Positions 18,118 to 26,520 of a DNA stretch of 64,000 nt are shown piece by piece (position 1 is the stretch's first letter; the number at the start of each line of letters is the position of its first letter). The notes under the pieces were generated by a model. It was not told the DNA's origin. It did no database searches and saw only the letters and a program-made list of their open reading frames with translations. The DNA is from JBJELF01 sp051879015 (GTDB lineage: Bacteria > Bacillota > Clostridia > Lachnospirales > Lachnospiraceae): positions 36,265 to 100,264 of the forward strand of contig JBJELF010000005.1 in assembly GCA_051879015.1 (NCBI GenBank), read 5' to 3'. The position numbers were made by a program, and so were the translations under genes.

Positions 18118-20103
18118 TTATAATACGCTCTTTACAGTAGCAACTACATTCTCAACAGTAAAGCCGAACTTCTTGAACAGAGTACCAGCTGGAGCACTTG
18201 CACCAAAGGACTTCATTGTAACAGTTGCTCCGTCAAGACCAACATACTTGCCCCAACCAAAGTCAATCAAAGCCTCAACAGCAACGCGGGCACGTACTTT
18301 CTTTGGAAGTACAGACTCCTTGTACTCTGGAGACTGCTGCTCAAAAATATCCATACATGGCATACTTACCACTCTGACATCAATGCCTTCCTTAGCAAGC
18401 TCTGCCTTAGCACCAACTGCCAACTCAACTTCAGAACCAGAAGCAATGATGATGGCATCTGGAGTTTCCTTCGTGGAATCTTCCAAAATATAAGCACCCT
18501 TCAAAGCTTCCTTGGAAGAGTTTGCATACTGTGGCAGATTCTGTCTGGTCAATACCAATGCAGTAGGAGTGCGCTTGGAGGTCATTGCGCTGTACCAAGC
18601 AGCTGCGGTCTCAGTTGCATCAGCAGGACGAATGACATTAATGTTTGGCATTGCTCTAAACTGTGCCAACTGCTCAATTGGCTCATGAGTAGGACCATCC
18701 TCACCAACACCGATACTGTCGTGAGTGAATACGAAGGTCAATGGAACACCCATGATGGAGGACAATCTTGCCATTGGCTTGGTGTAATCAGAGAATACAA
18801 AGAAGGTGGATACAAATGCACGAAGTCCGCCGTGAAGCATAATACCATTTCCGATAGCGGTCATAGCAAGCTCACGCACACCAAAATGCAGATTGCGTCC
18901 AGCATAGTTATCTTTGCTGAAGTCTCCCATACCATTCATATAGGTCTTGGTGGATGGAGCCAAATCAGCAGCACCACCGATTAAGTTTGGAACCAAATCC
19001 TTAATCTTGTTGATCTGCTTTCCAGAAAGGCTTCTGGTTGCATCTGGCTTGTCCTCATACTTCCAGAAATCTGGAGTATCCAACAACTTCTCTGGAGCAT
19101 CCTCATCATGATACAAATCCCACTTTGCTCTCATTTCTGGATACTTCTCGCTGTACTCAGCAAACATCTGATTCCATGCATCTTCTGCACCAGCCATGCC
19201 TTCTACCAAGCTGTGATAGTTTGCATATACTTCATCTGGCACATAGAATGGCTCCTGGCTTGGCCACTCCAAAAATTCTTTCATAGCAGTGATATTATCT
19301 GGTCCCAAAGGCTCACCATGAGCACTTGCCTTACCCTGCTTTGCAGGACAGCCATAACCAATTTGAGTCTTTACTGTGATGAAAGATGGACGGGTGGTAT
19401 CAGCCTTTGCAGCCTCAATCGCAGCACCAATTTCTTCCAAATTGTTTCCATCTTCTACAACCAGGGTCTGGAATCCGAAAGCTTCTACTCTCTTTTGTAC
19501 ATCCTCTGTGAAGGCAATGTCAGTAGAACCTTCGATTGAAATGCGGTTGGAGTCATAAATTACAATTAATTTGGACAATCCCAAAGTACCAGCCAAAGAA
19601 AATGCCTCAGAGGAAATACCCTCCATCATACATCCATCTCCGCCCAATACATAAGTATAGTGATCAACTACAGGATATCCTTCCTTGTTAAATACAGCAG
19701 CCAAATGTGCTTCTGCCATAGCCATACCAACTGCCATACCCATACCTGCTCCCAAAGGACCTGTAGTAGCTTCTACACCAACGGTATGACGATATTCTGG
19801 ATGTCCTGGCGTCAAGGAGTCGAGCTGTCTAAACTGCATCAAATCCTCTTTTGTCAAACCATATTCAAATAAATGCAACAAAGAATAAAGTAATGTGGAG
19901 CCATGTCCACCGGAAAGAATAAAACGGTCTCTATCTGGCCATTGTGGATTCTTTGGATTGTGCTTCATGTGCTTGCCCCACAATTCATATGCTACAGATG
20001 CACAGCCAAGCGGCAATCCTGGATGTCCAGACTTTGCTTTCTGAACAGCATCTGCTGCCAAAATACGAATCGCATTTGCTGACATAGTATCAATATTGCT
20101 CAT
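18118..20103 (-). CDS. tkt: Transketolase
   Basis: 661 residues, full length. It transfers two-carbon ketol units between pentose and triose/hexose phosphates in the non-oxidative pentose phosphate pathway, using thiamine diphosphate. Visible signatures are HPGLPLGCASVAYELWGKHM, the metal/cofactor motif GDGCMMEGISSEA and the C-terminal-domain motif GEDGPTHEP. AGAGGAGG precedes the ATG. It is a single gene with its own promoter and terminator. Two 20-base repeats immediately upstream of the promoter suggest regulation. Confidence 0.97.
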   Translation of the reverse strand: MSNIDTMSANAIRILAADAVQKAKSGHPGLPLGCASVAYELWGKHMKHNPKNPQWPDRDRFILSGGHGSTLLYSLLHLFEYGLTKEDLMQFRQLDSLTPGHPEYRHTVGVEATTGPLGAGMGMAVGMAMAEAHLAAVFNKEGYPVVDHYTYVLGGDGCMMEGISSEAFSLAGTLGLSKLIVIYDSNRISIEGSTDIAFTEDVQKRVEAFGFQTLVVEDGNNLEEIGAAIEAAKADTTRPSFITVKTQIGYGCPAKQGKASAHGEPLGPDNITAMKEFLEWPSQEPFYVPDEVYANYHSLVEGMAGAEDAWNQMFAEYSEKYPEMRAKWDLYHDEDAPEKLLDTPDFWKYEDKPDATRSLSGKQINKIKDLVPNLIGGAADLAPSTKTYMNGMGDFSKDNYAGRNLHFGVRELAMTAIGNGIMLHGGLRAFVSTFFVFSDYTKPMARLSSIMGVPLTFVFTHDSIGVGEDGPTHEPIEQLAQFRAMPNINVIRPADATETAAAWYSAMTSKRTPTALVLTRQNLPQYANSSKEALKGAYILEDSTKETPDAIIIASGSEVELAVGAKAELAKEGIDVRVVSMPCMDIFEQQSPEYKESVLPKKVRARVAVEALIDFGWGKYVGLDGATVTMKSFGASAPAGTLFKKFGFTVENVVATVKSVL

Positions 20104-20139
20104 GTTATTATCCTCCTCTTAAATAATGAAATAAATCGT

Positions 20140-20162
20140 AAAACAGATGAACCATCTGTTTT
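20140..20162 (-). promoter_or_regulatory. 5' terminal hairpin of the tkt mRNA
   Basis: AAAACAGATG (20140-20149) and CATCTGTTTT (20153-20162) form a perfect ten-base stem with a three-base loop. It begins within a few bases of the predicted transcription start, so it probably caps and stabilises the mRNA. Confidence 0.6.
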
Positions 20163-20171
20163 CTGTCCTCC

Positions 20172-20200
20172 ATTATACCAAAGTTTACCTCTTTCTACAA
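20172..20200 (-). promoter_or_regulatory. Promoter of tkt
   Basis: -35 TTGTAG (complement of 20195-20200), 17-base spacer and perfect -10 TATAAT (complement of 20172-20177). Confidence 0.8.
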
Positions 20201-20210
20201 GCTTAAATTT

Positions 20211-20250
20211 CATTTTTAAATGTAGTATTGCATTTTTGAATGTAATACTC
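20211..20250. repeat. Two tandem 20-base repeats upstream of the tkt promoter
   Basis: Unit 1 (20211-20230) and unit 2 (20231-20250) are identical at 16 of 20 positions; each begins CATTTTT(A/G)AATGTA. Each unit has a palindromic core, CATTT..AAATG in unit 1. Unit 1 ends ten bases upstream of the -35 element. Two full-turn-spaced units here are what an activator or repressor operator would look like. Confidence 0.6.
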
Positions 20251-20255
20251 CCCAT

Positions 20256-20885
20256 TTATAATTCCCGCTTTTTGACTTCCTGCCTCACATACTCATTCTG
20301 CTTTTTGACCAGCTCATATAACTCTTGAATCTCTTGCTGCCATTTGATATCTCCCTGCTGCTCAAAACGCACTAATACTTCCGGAATATAATATAAAATA
20401 TCCTTTTCCGTCTGCCTTACTTTTTTCTGAATCCAGGCATTATTATCATGATTGTCATCCAAGCGCAGAATCGTAGTCAGATTGTGATATCGGTCTGCCA
20501 ATTTTATTAAAATTACTGCAGACTTTCCCTCCGTCATCAACTTTTTTGCATACGCTGAAAAATTCTGCCCTTTGCTTTTCGTCAAATACTCTACATTTTC
20601 CAAAACAGCTTTACCAAATTTTTCCTGTATCAGTTTTCTTGGACAATCCGTATCCTCCAAAACATCATGCAGCAGCGCACTCACTAGCACCGTCTCTTCC
20701 TGCACGCCAATTTGCTTATATAAAATACGATATACCTGATAGACATGCCCCCAAAAATAATCCACCGTTCCGCCAAATTCTTTTCTTGTCTGTCCCTTAT
20801 GATAATATTTGGCAAACTGCGCTGCCTCCTTTGTTTTCGGGGTTCCCCAATCTATCTGTTCCTCTAATGCTCGTAGAATTGACAT
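20256..20885 (-). CDS. HD-domain phosphohydrolase (RelA/SpoT HD type)
   Basis: 209 residues from the ATG at 20885 (CAGGAGAGGAT upstream). The HD signature is LLHDVLEDTD (His73, Asp74), an upstream His lies in FWGHVYQVY, and the family motif KLADRYHNL follows. This is the MESH1/SpoT hydrolase fold without synthetase, TGS or ACT domains, so (p)ppGpp or another nucleotide is a possible substrate; the exact one is unknown. It follows the peptide importer genes on the same strand and may be co-transcribed with them. Confidence 0.8.
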   Translation of the reverse strand: MSILRALEEQIDWGTPKTKEAAQFAKYYHKGQTRKEFGGTVDYFWGHVYQVYRILYKQIGVQEETVLVSALLHDVLEDTDCPRKLIQEKFGKAVLENVEYLTKSKGQNFSAYAKKLMTEGKSAVILIKLADRYHNLTTILRLDDNHDNNAWIQKKVRQTEKDILYYIPEVLVRFEQQGDIKWQQEIQELYELVKKQNEYVRQEVKKREL

Positions 20886-20972
20886 AATATCTTTATCCTC
20901 TCCTGTTGGTTCTTCCGCTGCTTTGATGATTTTTACAATTATACAGTCCAAACAATATCAGCCCACCAGTCC

Positions 20973-22517
20973 TCAATGCAGTGCTTCCAGCAATTTTTTT
21001 GTATACTCATGCTGAGGATTAGAAAATAATTCCTCCACAGTGCCCGTCTCTACAATTTGCCCATCCTTCATCACCATCGCACGGTCACACATCTGATAAA
21101 TCACATCCAAATCATGGGAAATGAACAGATAAGACAGCTTTTTTTCAGCGCGCAGCCGATTGAGCAGCTCCATAATCTGAGCCTGCACAGTCACATCAAG
21201 CGCCGACACTGGCTCATCAGCGATGATGAGCTTGGAATCCAGCATCAGTGCCAAGGCAATACTGACACGCTGACGCTGACCTCCTGAAAGTTCACCTGGA
21301 TATCGCTTCATATACTCCTCATCAAGACCGACATTTTTCAGCATATTGACTGCCTTCTCATAACGCTCCTTCGGATTTAACTTTCCCTGGATACGCAGCG
21401 GCTCCTGCAGAATCCATCCAATTTTCTTCATCGGATTGAGAGCAGAGAATGGGTCCTGAAAAATCATCTGCGGAAGAGCTGAATGATGAATGACTTCTCC
21501 CTCATAGGTTTTAACTAACCCTAAAATTACTTTGGAGAGAGTTGTCTTTCCGCATCCACTCTCACCCACCAGCCCAAGACTTTCTCCCTCATACAGAGAG
21601 AAGGAAATATCTTTCAACACAGAATGATTCTCCACTTTTCCCAATATGCCCTGCTTCTCACGATAATAGGAGCTGACATGGTTCAAGGTTAAAATTGGCT
21701 CTCCCGGTTTCTCCATGACCACCGTTTTGGTCTCATGATTGGGTATGGATGCCAGAAGCTTTTTGGTATACTCCTCTCTTGGATGGTGAAAAATCTCCTG
21801 AATCTCTCCCTGCTCGACCACTCTGCCCTGCTGCATAACAACCACTCTGCTGCAAAGCTGGCGAACAACCGCTAAATCATGGGAGATAAACAAAACAGCA
21901 ATGTTGTATTTTACTGACAATTTTTTCAGCAACTCTAATATTTGCTTCTGAATCGTGACATCGAGAGCAGTGGTAGGCTCATCGGCAATCAAAAATTTAG
22001 GATGATTGGCAATCGCTGCCGCAATCATGGCACGCTGCCTCATGCCACCGGAAAGTTCATGAGGATAACTGTTGTAAACTCGCTCGGGGTCCGGAAGCTC
22101 TGCATCGCGCAATGCTGCCAATGCCTGTTCTTTGCGCTCCTTTGGATTGAGTTTTGTATGAATCAGTAATTCCTCCTCAACCTGAGGTCCAATCTTCATC
22201 ACGGGATTCAGAGAGACCATCGGCTCCTGAAAAATCATGCTGACGGATCCTCCCCGTAAGCTTCGCAGCTCTGCTTCCGTCATAGCAGCTACATTGACTC
22301 CGTCAAATAAAATTTCTCCTTCACTAATTTTTGCATACTCGGATAGAAGTCTCGTCACAGCCAGAGCAGTCATACTCTTTCCTGAACCAGACTCACCCAC
22401 AATGCCTACGATTTCTCCCTCGCCCACTTGTATCGAAACTTTGTCCACTACACGTTCCGGAGCACCGTGGTCATAAAAGTCGATGGACAATTGTCGTATT
22501 TCTAATAAATTTCCCAT
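20973..22517 (-). CDS. Peptide ABC importer, two fused ATPase domains
   Basis: 514 residues holding two nucleotide-binding domains of the DppD and DppF kinds. Each has a Walker A (GESGSGKSMT; GESGCGKTTL), signature (LSGGMRQR; LSGGQRQR) and Walker B (FLIADEP; LIIADEP). In many bacteria these are separate genes. ATG at 22517 follows AGGAAGGAG by seven bases. It powers the DppB/DppC-like permeases encoded just upstream. Confidence 0.92.
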   Translation of the reverse strand: MGNLLEIRQLSIDFYDHGAPERVVDKVSIQVGEGEIVGIVGESGSGKSMTALAVTRLLSEYAKISEGEILFDGVNVAAMTEAELRSLRGGSVSMIFQEPMVSLNPVMKIGPQVEEELLIHTKLNPKERKEQALAALRDAELPDPERVYNSYPHELSGGMRQRAMIAAAIANHPKFLIADEPTTALDVTIQKQILELLKKLSVKYNIAVLFISHDLAVVRQLCSRVVVMQQGRVVEQGEIQEIFHHPREEYTKKLLASIPNHETKTVVMEKPGEPILTLNHVSSYYREKQGILGKVENHSVLKDISFSLYEGESLGLVGESGCGKTTLSKVILGLVKTYEGEVIHHSALPQMIFQDPFSALNPMKKIGWILQEPLRIQGKLNPKERYEKAVNMLKNVGLDEEYMKRYPGELSGGQRQRVSIALALMLDSKLIIADEPVSALDVTVQAQIMELLNRLRAEKKLSYLFISHDLDVIYQMCDRAMVMKDGQIVETGTVEELFSNPQHEYTKKLLEALH

Positions 22518-22530
22518 CTTTTTCTCCTTC

Positions 22531-23331
22531 CTATGCATTTCGCTCTTTTCTGGAATCACCCAGCAGGGACAATCCCAATAACAGTAAAATCATGGTCAAT
22601 GCTGGAAACAGCATATACCAAGGAGCTTTATAGAGATAAGTCTGAGCATCGGACAACATACAACCCAAACTTGCATCAGGAGGCTGCACACCGATTCCCA
22701 GATAGCTCATACCTGCTTCCGCCAAAATCGCATTGTTTAATCCGATCAGTACGGAAGTCAATAAAGTTGAACACACATTGGGGAAAATATGAAAAAAGAT
22801 AATGCGCAAAGGACTTGCTCCTGCCAGCTTTGCACTTTTTACATAATCTTTATTGCGATACTTTAAAAATTCACTTCGAGTTACACGGGCAAAACTTGGA
22901 ATAAATACAATTGCCAGCGCTAAGATTACATTTCGCTCTCCTGTGCCCAACAAACTGATAATAACCAAGGCAAGCAATACACTTGGAAAGGCTGTTATAA
23001 CATCATTGATACGCATCAGCAGCTCATCGGCGAAACCACCAAAATATCCCGTCAAAGCACCAATTAAAACACCAATGCCGCCGCCCGCCATCACCGTAAA
23101 AAAGCTGATACGACAGCTATTCTGCAGCGCACGCAGCAGACGAGAAAAAATATCACGCCCAAAGTTATCTGTCCCCATCCAGTGGGCAAAAGAAGGCGGC
23201 ATAAATTTTTCGCTGCCACTCATGGCATCTGGGTCATAGGGAAGATACACCAAACTCATCAAAAATAAAAATGCCATCAACGCACATAAGGCTGCGCCGA
23301 TATAAAAGATAATTGGTTTGTCTTTTTTCAT
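22531..23331 (-). CDS. Peptide ABC importer permease (DppC-like)
   Basis: 266 residues with about six membrane helices. It shows the conserved AHWMGTDNFGRDIFSRLL entry of DppC/OppC proteins and the EAGMSYLGIGVQPPDASLG loop region near the C-terminus that contacts the ATPase. It lies between the DppB-like and ATPase genes with spacers under 20 bases. Confidence 0.93.
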   Translation of the reverse strand: MKKDKPIIFYIGAALCALMAFLFLMSLVYLPYDPDAMSGSEKFMPPSFAHWMGTDNFGRDIFSRLLRALQNSCRISFFTVMAGGGIGVLIGALTGYFGGFADELLMRINDVITAFPSVLLALVIISLLGTGERNVILALAIVFIPSFARVTRSEFLKYRNKDYVKSAKLAGASPLRIIFFHIFPNVCSTLLTSVLIGLNNAILAEAGMSYLGIGVQPPDASLGCMLSDAQTYLYKAPWYMLFPALTMILLLLGLSLLGDSRKERNA

Positions 23332-23349
23332 CCGTTCTTTTTTCCTCCC

Positions 23350-24303
23350 TTAATCATTGTCGGCAGCCACAGAAATTCTTGGATCCAACTTTTGGTACAA
23401 AATATCAACCAAATAATTGACTACAATAACCAACACACCAATGAGCACAATGATTGCCTCAACCACAGGGTAATCTCGTCTTCCAATGGAATCCACCAAA
23501 AGTCTGCCCATACCAGGAATGGAAAATACACGCTCAATAATGATACTGTTCGCTACAATCTCAGCAAGCATCATTCCAAGAAAGGTCAGCACGGGAACCA
23601 TGGCATTTTTAAGCACATGTACATACAAAACACGGCTTTTAGAATTGCCTCGACTGTAGGCAGTTCGCACATACAGAGCCTTCATCTCGCGAAGAAGGGA
23701 GGTTCGCAGCAGTTTAACCGTCTGCCCGATTCTCGGCAGAGCAATGGCAATAGAAGGAAAGATTAAATAGTACAAAAATTTTCCTAAATTCTCAGAAGCA
23801 GGTACATATTGACCTGGCACAAATAATTTAAGAATAATACCAAACAAAAACGTAAATAAAAATCCCATCAAAAAAGAAGGCACCGCCATTGCCACCTGAC
23901 TGCTCACCGTAATCAGATAATCCGCTGCCTTATTATGCTTGCTTGCTGCCAATATTCCTAATGGAATAGAACAAAGAACAATCCATAAAAACGACATTCC
24001 TGTCAAGACCGCCGTGACAGAAAATTTATCTCTCAAAAGTTCTGTCACTGGCTTGTCATAAGTGTAAGAATCGCCAAAGCTGCCGGAAAAAATTCCGACA
24101 GCCCAACGAATATACCTCTCAAATAACGGATTATTTAAACCCATAGATTCCTCCAATGCAGCCACACGCTCTGGCGTAGCATCCGTACCCAGAATAGAAA
24201 GGGCAGGACTTCCCGGGATTAGTTCAAAGGCAAAGAAGGTTAACAGGGTTAATACGACAATTGAAATCACAAGCGACAATGTTTTTTTTAAAAAATATTT
24301 CAT
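23350..24303 (-). CDS. Peptide ABC importer permease (DppB-like)
   Basis: 317 residues from the ATG at 24303 (GGAG eight bases upstream). Typical DppB/OppB permease: an N-terminal helix, FELIPGSPA, a GSFGDSYTYDKPV loop and VLKNAMVPVLTFLGMMLAEIV with the EAA-type loop. It forms the channel with the DppC-like subunit. Confidence 0.93.
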   Translation of the reverse strand: MKYFLKKTLSLVISIVVLTLLTFFAFELIPGSPALSILGTDATPERVAALEESMGLNNPLFERYIRWAVGIFSGSFGDSYTYDKPVTELLRDKFSVTAVLTGMSFLWIVLCSIPLGILAASKHNKAADYLITVSSQVAMAVPSFLMGFLFTFLFGIILKLFVPGQYVPASENLGKFLYYLIFPSIAIALPRIGQTVKLLRTSLLREMKALYVRTAYSRGNSKSRVLYVHVLKNAMVPVLTFLGMMLAEIVANSIIIERVFSIPGMGRLLVDSIGRRDYPVVEAIIVLIGVLVIVVNYLVDILYQKLDPRISVAADND

Positions 24304-24334
24304 AATATCTACTCCGTATATTTGACCGTATTTA

Positions 24335-25939
24335 TTATTCCTCGATATATACCAATGACATATCAATCACATACAGTGGGTAGAATGTATATCCTTTCAA
24401 ATCACTTCTGATTGCCACAAAATCTGCCATATCCTGAATATAGACATTAGCTGCGCGATCAGACAAAATTTGTAAACATTCCTTATAGTATGCAGTCTTT
24501 TCGTCATCCTCTACTGCTGCCTTCGCATTGGCAAAAGCAATATCATAAGCCTCGTCAGAGAAATTGGTAAAGTTTTTGGAACTATCTGACACAAAACGAG
24601 CTAATAAAGCTGAGGCAGACAAAGTGGAAGCATCCAAACCAATGACCGTACTCTCATAATTTCTCTCACTATAAACATCTGCCAACCATGCATCCCACTC
24701 AATCAGCTGAATACTTGCATTGACATTGATAGCCTTTAACTCCTCCACAATTACCTGTGCAGTCTCAATATGAGGCTCATAGTTGGAAGGCACTGTGATA
24801 GTCATATCAAATCCGTCCGGATAGCCTGCCTCTGCCAACAATTCTTTGGCCTTCTCGACATTCTTAGGATAAGCCTCGCTCAGTTCTGGCATAAAATATT
24901 TTCCAAAGGCTGGGAACATAGAGCTTCCCACTGCTGTACCCTTGCCGTCGGATGTCAAATCCATGATTTCCTGTGCATCCACTGCATAGCAAAGAGCCTG
25001 TCTTACCTTCTCATTATCAAAAGGTTCCACTGCATTGTTTAAGTACAAAGCCTGCACCAAATTCATGGTTCCCTCCAATACCTCAAAATTATCATTTAAG
25101 GAAGCTGCCATGCTGGCTGTCAAATTAGGGTAAATATCAATCGAACCGCCATTTAAGTTGGTGACAACAGCATCAGAATCGGAACAAACCTTGAATACAA
25201 CCTCATCCAAGTATGCTGGGGTTCCCCAATACTCATCAAATTTTTTGAGTACAACTTTGTCACCCTCATTTCTGGAAACAAAGGCAAATGGGCCCGTACC
25301 AATTGGTGCGGTGGTCTGAGCATCATAGTCTGCTGGAATAATTGCTACCGTCATATAAGTAATAAATTCTGTGTCAGGTGTCTTTAAGTTTATTAAAACA
25401 GTGCCGTCTTCCTGAATTTCTACACTGTCTAAGTTGGAAAATCCAGTCACTAATGCGGTGCCGTCCGCCTCATACATACCAGCACAGCGCTCCAGAGAAT
25501 ACTTTACATCCTCTGCTGTTACTTCTTCTCCATTGTGAAACTTAACACCCTCACGCAGGGTAAATTCAATTGAACTTCCATCTTCCGCAACGGTATAATC
25601 GCTTGCTACAGCTGGATATAAATCACCGTTGGAATCTGGCTTTACGAGGCCCTCAAAAATATTAAACAAAACTTCCTTTGTTCCTGCCCCCGTTGCTAAA
25701 TGAGGGTCAAGACTATCTAAGTCCTGTGCAATACCAACTGTAACTGACGTCTTTTCATCAGTTGTGTTGTCCTCGCTGTCTGCGGATGAATTCGATGCAG
25801 AATCGCCAGCGACATTGTTTGTGCTGTTTGCCGTTGATTCTGAATCAACATTTTCCTTGTTGCCTGAGCAGCCGCCCAGTGTAATAGTAAGTGCTGTCAT
25901 GACTGCCAATCCAAAAGCAGTCCATCTTGTTCTTCTCAT
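24335..25939 (-). CDS. Peptide-binding lipoprotein (family 5)
   Basis: 534 residues from the ATG at 25939 (AAAAAAGGAG upstream; a GTG just before is less well spaced). The lipobox TLGGCS gives a membrane-anchored lipoprotein with a Ser/Asn/Asp-rich linker. Family 5 features include QDLDSLDPHLATGAGTKEVL, VKFHNGEEVTAEDVKYSLER and the NEKVRQALCYAVD segment. It captures oligopeptides or similar solutes for the permeases downstream and is first in its operon, with a strong promoter. Confidence 0.93.
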   Translation of the reverse strand: MRRTRWTAFGLAVMTALTITLGGCSGNKENVDSESTANSTNNVAGDSASNSSADSEDNTTDEKTSVTVGIAQDLDSLDPHLATGAGTKEVLFNIFEGLVKPDSNGDLYPAVASDYTVAEDGSSIEFTLREGVKFHNGEEVTAEDVKYSLERCAGMYEADGTALVTGFSNLDSVEIQEDGTVLINLKTPDTEFITYMTVAIIPADYDAQTTAPIGTGPFAFVSRNEGDKVVLKKFDEYWGTPAYLDEVVFKVCSDSDAVVTNLNGGSIDIYPNLTASMAASLNDNFEVLEGTMNLVQALYLNNAVEPFDNEKVRQALCYAVDAQEIMDLTSDGKGTAVGSSMFPAFGKYFMPELSEAYPKNVEKAKELLAEAGYPDGFDMTITVPSNYEPHIETAQVIVEELKAINVNASIQLIEWDAWLADVYSERNYESTVIGLDASTLSASALLARFVSDSSKNFTNFSDEAYDIAFANAKAAVEDDEKTAYYKECLQILSDRAANVYIQDMADFVAIRSDLKGYTFYPLYVIDMSLVYIEE

Positions 25940-25998
25940 CACAAGTTCTCCTTTTTTTATTTTTTGTCTTAGTGCGTCGCTTGGTCACTGACGGAGCA

Positions 25999-26027
25999 AT
26001 TATACAATTTTTTCTAATTGATTGCAA
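25999..26027 (-). promoter_or_regulatory. Promoter of the peptide importer operon
   Basis: -35 TTGCAA (complement of 26022-26027), 17-base spacer and perfect -10 TATAAT (complement of 25999-26004), about 60 bases before the lipoprotein start. Confidence 0.8.
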
Positions 26028-26055
26028 GATTTCTTATTTATGTTTTTGATTTAAT

Positions 26056-26084
26056 ACAAAAAGAATTTTCCTGCTCTGAAAATT
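26056..26084 (-). terminator. Terminator after the immunity-like gene
   Basis: AATTTTC (26064-26070) pairs with GAAAATT (26078-26084). On the minus strand the stem is followed by TTTTTGT. It lies 29 bases beyond the stop of the 129-residue gene. Confidence 0.6.
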
Positions 26085-26112
26085 GCGGTAAAGAAGACAG
26101 CACCTGCCATTC

Positions 26113-26502
26113 TTATCCTATGATATGCTCATCTCCTACTTCCACCAAAATATCATTTTCAAACTTAGCTACCAGATTATCTTCCAAATTCAGCCGAAAA
26201 TAACAGTCAAATCCAATGGAACAAATTCCATTAAATTCCTCCTCAATAAAAATCAAGCGGGGAATGATATACTTAAAAATGTTTTGAAACTTACTTCCAA
26301 TCTCCTCCGGATAGCGTTCTGCACAGTACCCTTCAAATGCCTGATAAGCTTCCTCCATATGCATATCAAACTGTTTCATAAAATTTTGATAAGTTTTCCA
26401 TTGCAGCTCATCTGGAGCCTGTCCGCTATAATTTTGAAAAATCAAATCAATATTAAACTCTCGTCCCCAAACATTTAATTTTATTTTTTGTTCTGCCTGC
26501 AT
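26113..26502 (-). CDS. Putative immunity protein for the neighbouring toxin-like protein
   Basis: 129 residues, acidic, no signal peptide or membrane segment, with a compact alpha/beta composition. A helical stretch (FMKQFDMHMEEAYQAFEGYC) is followed by beta strands (GICSIGFDCYFRLNL, LVAKFENDILVEVG). It resembles small immunity proteins of polymorphic toxin systems, but I cannot name a family with certainty. It begins 18 bases after the stop of the gene with the nuclease-like C-terminus, with AGGAGG nine bases before the ATG. Position and size, rather than a motif, support the call. Confidence 0.5.
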   Translation of the reverse strand: MQAEQKIKLNVWGREFNIDLIFQNYSGQAPDELQWKTYQNFMKQFDMHMEEAYQAFEGYCAERYPEEIGSKFQNIFKYIIPRLIFIEEEFNGICSIGFDCYFRLNLEDNLVAKFENDILVEVGDEHIIG

Positions 26503-26520
26503 TCTTTCTTTCCTCCTACC

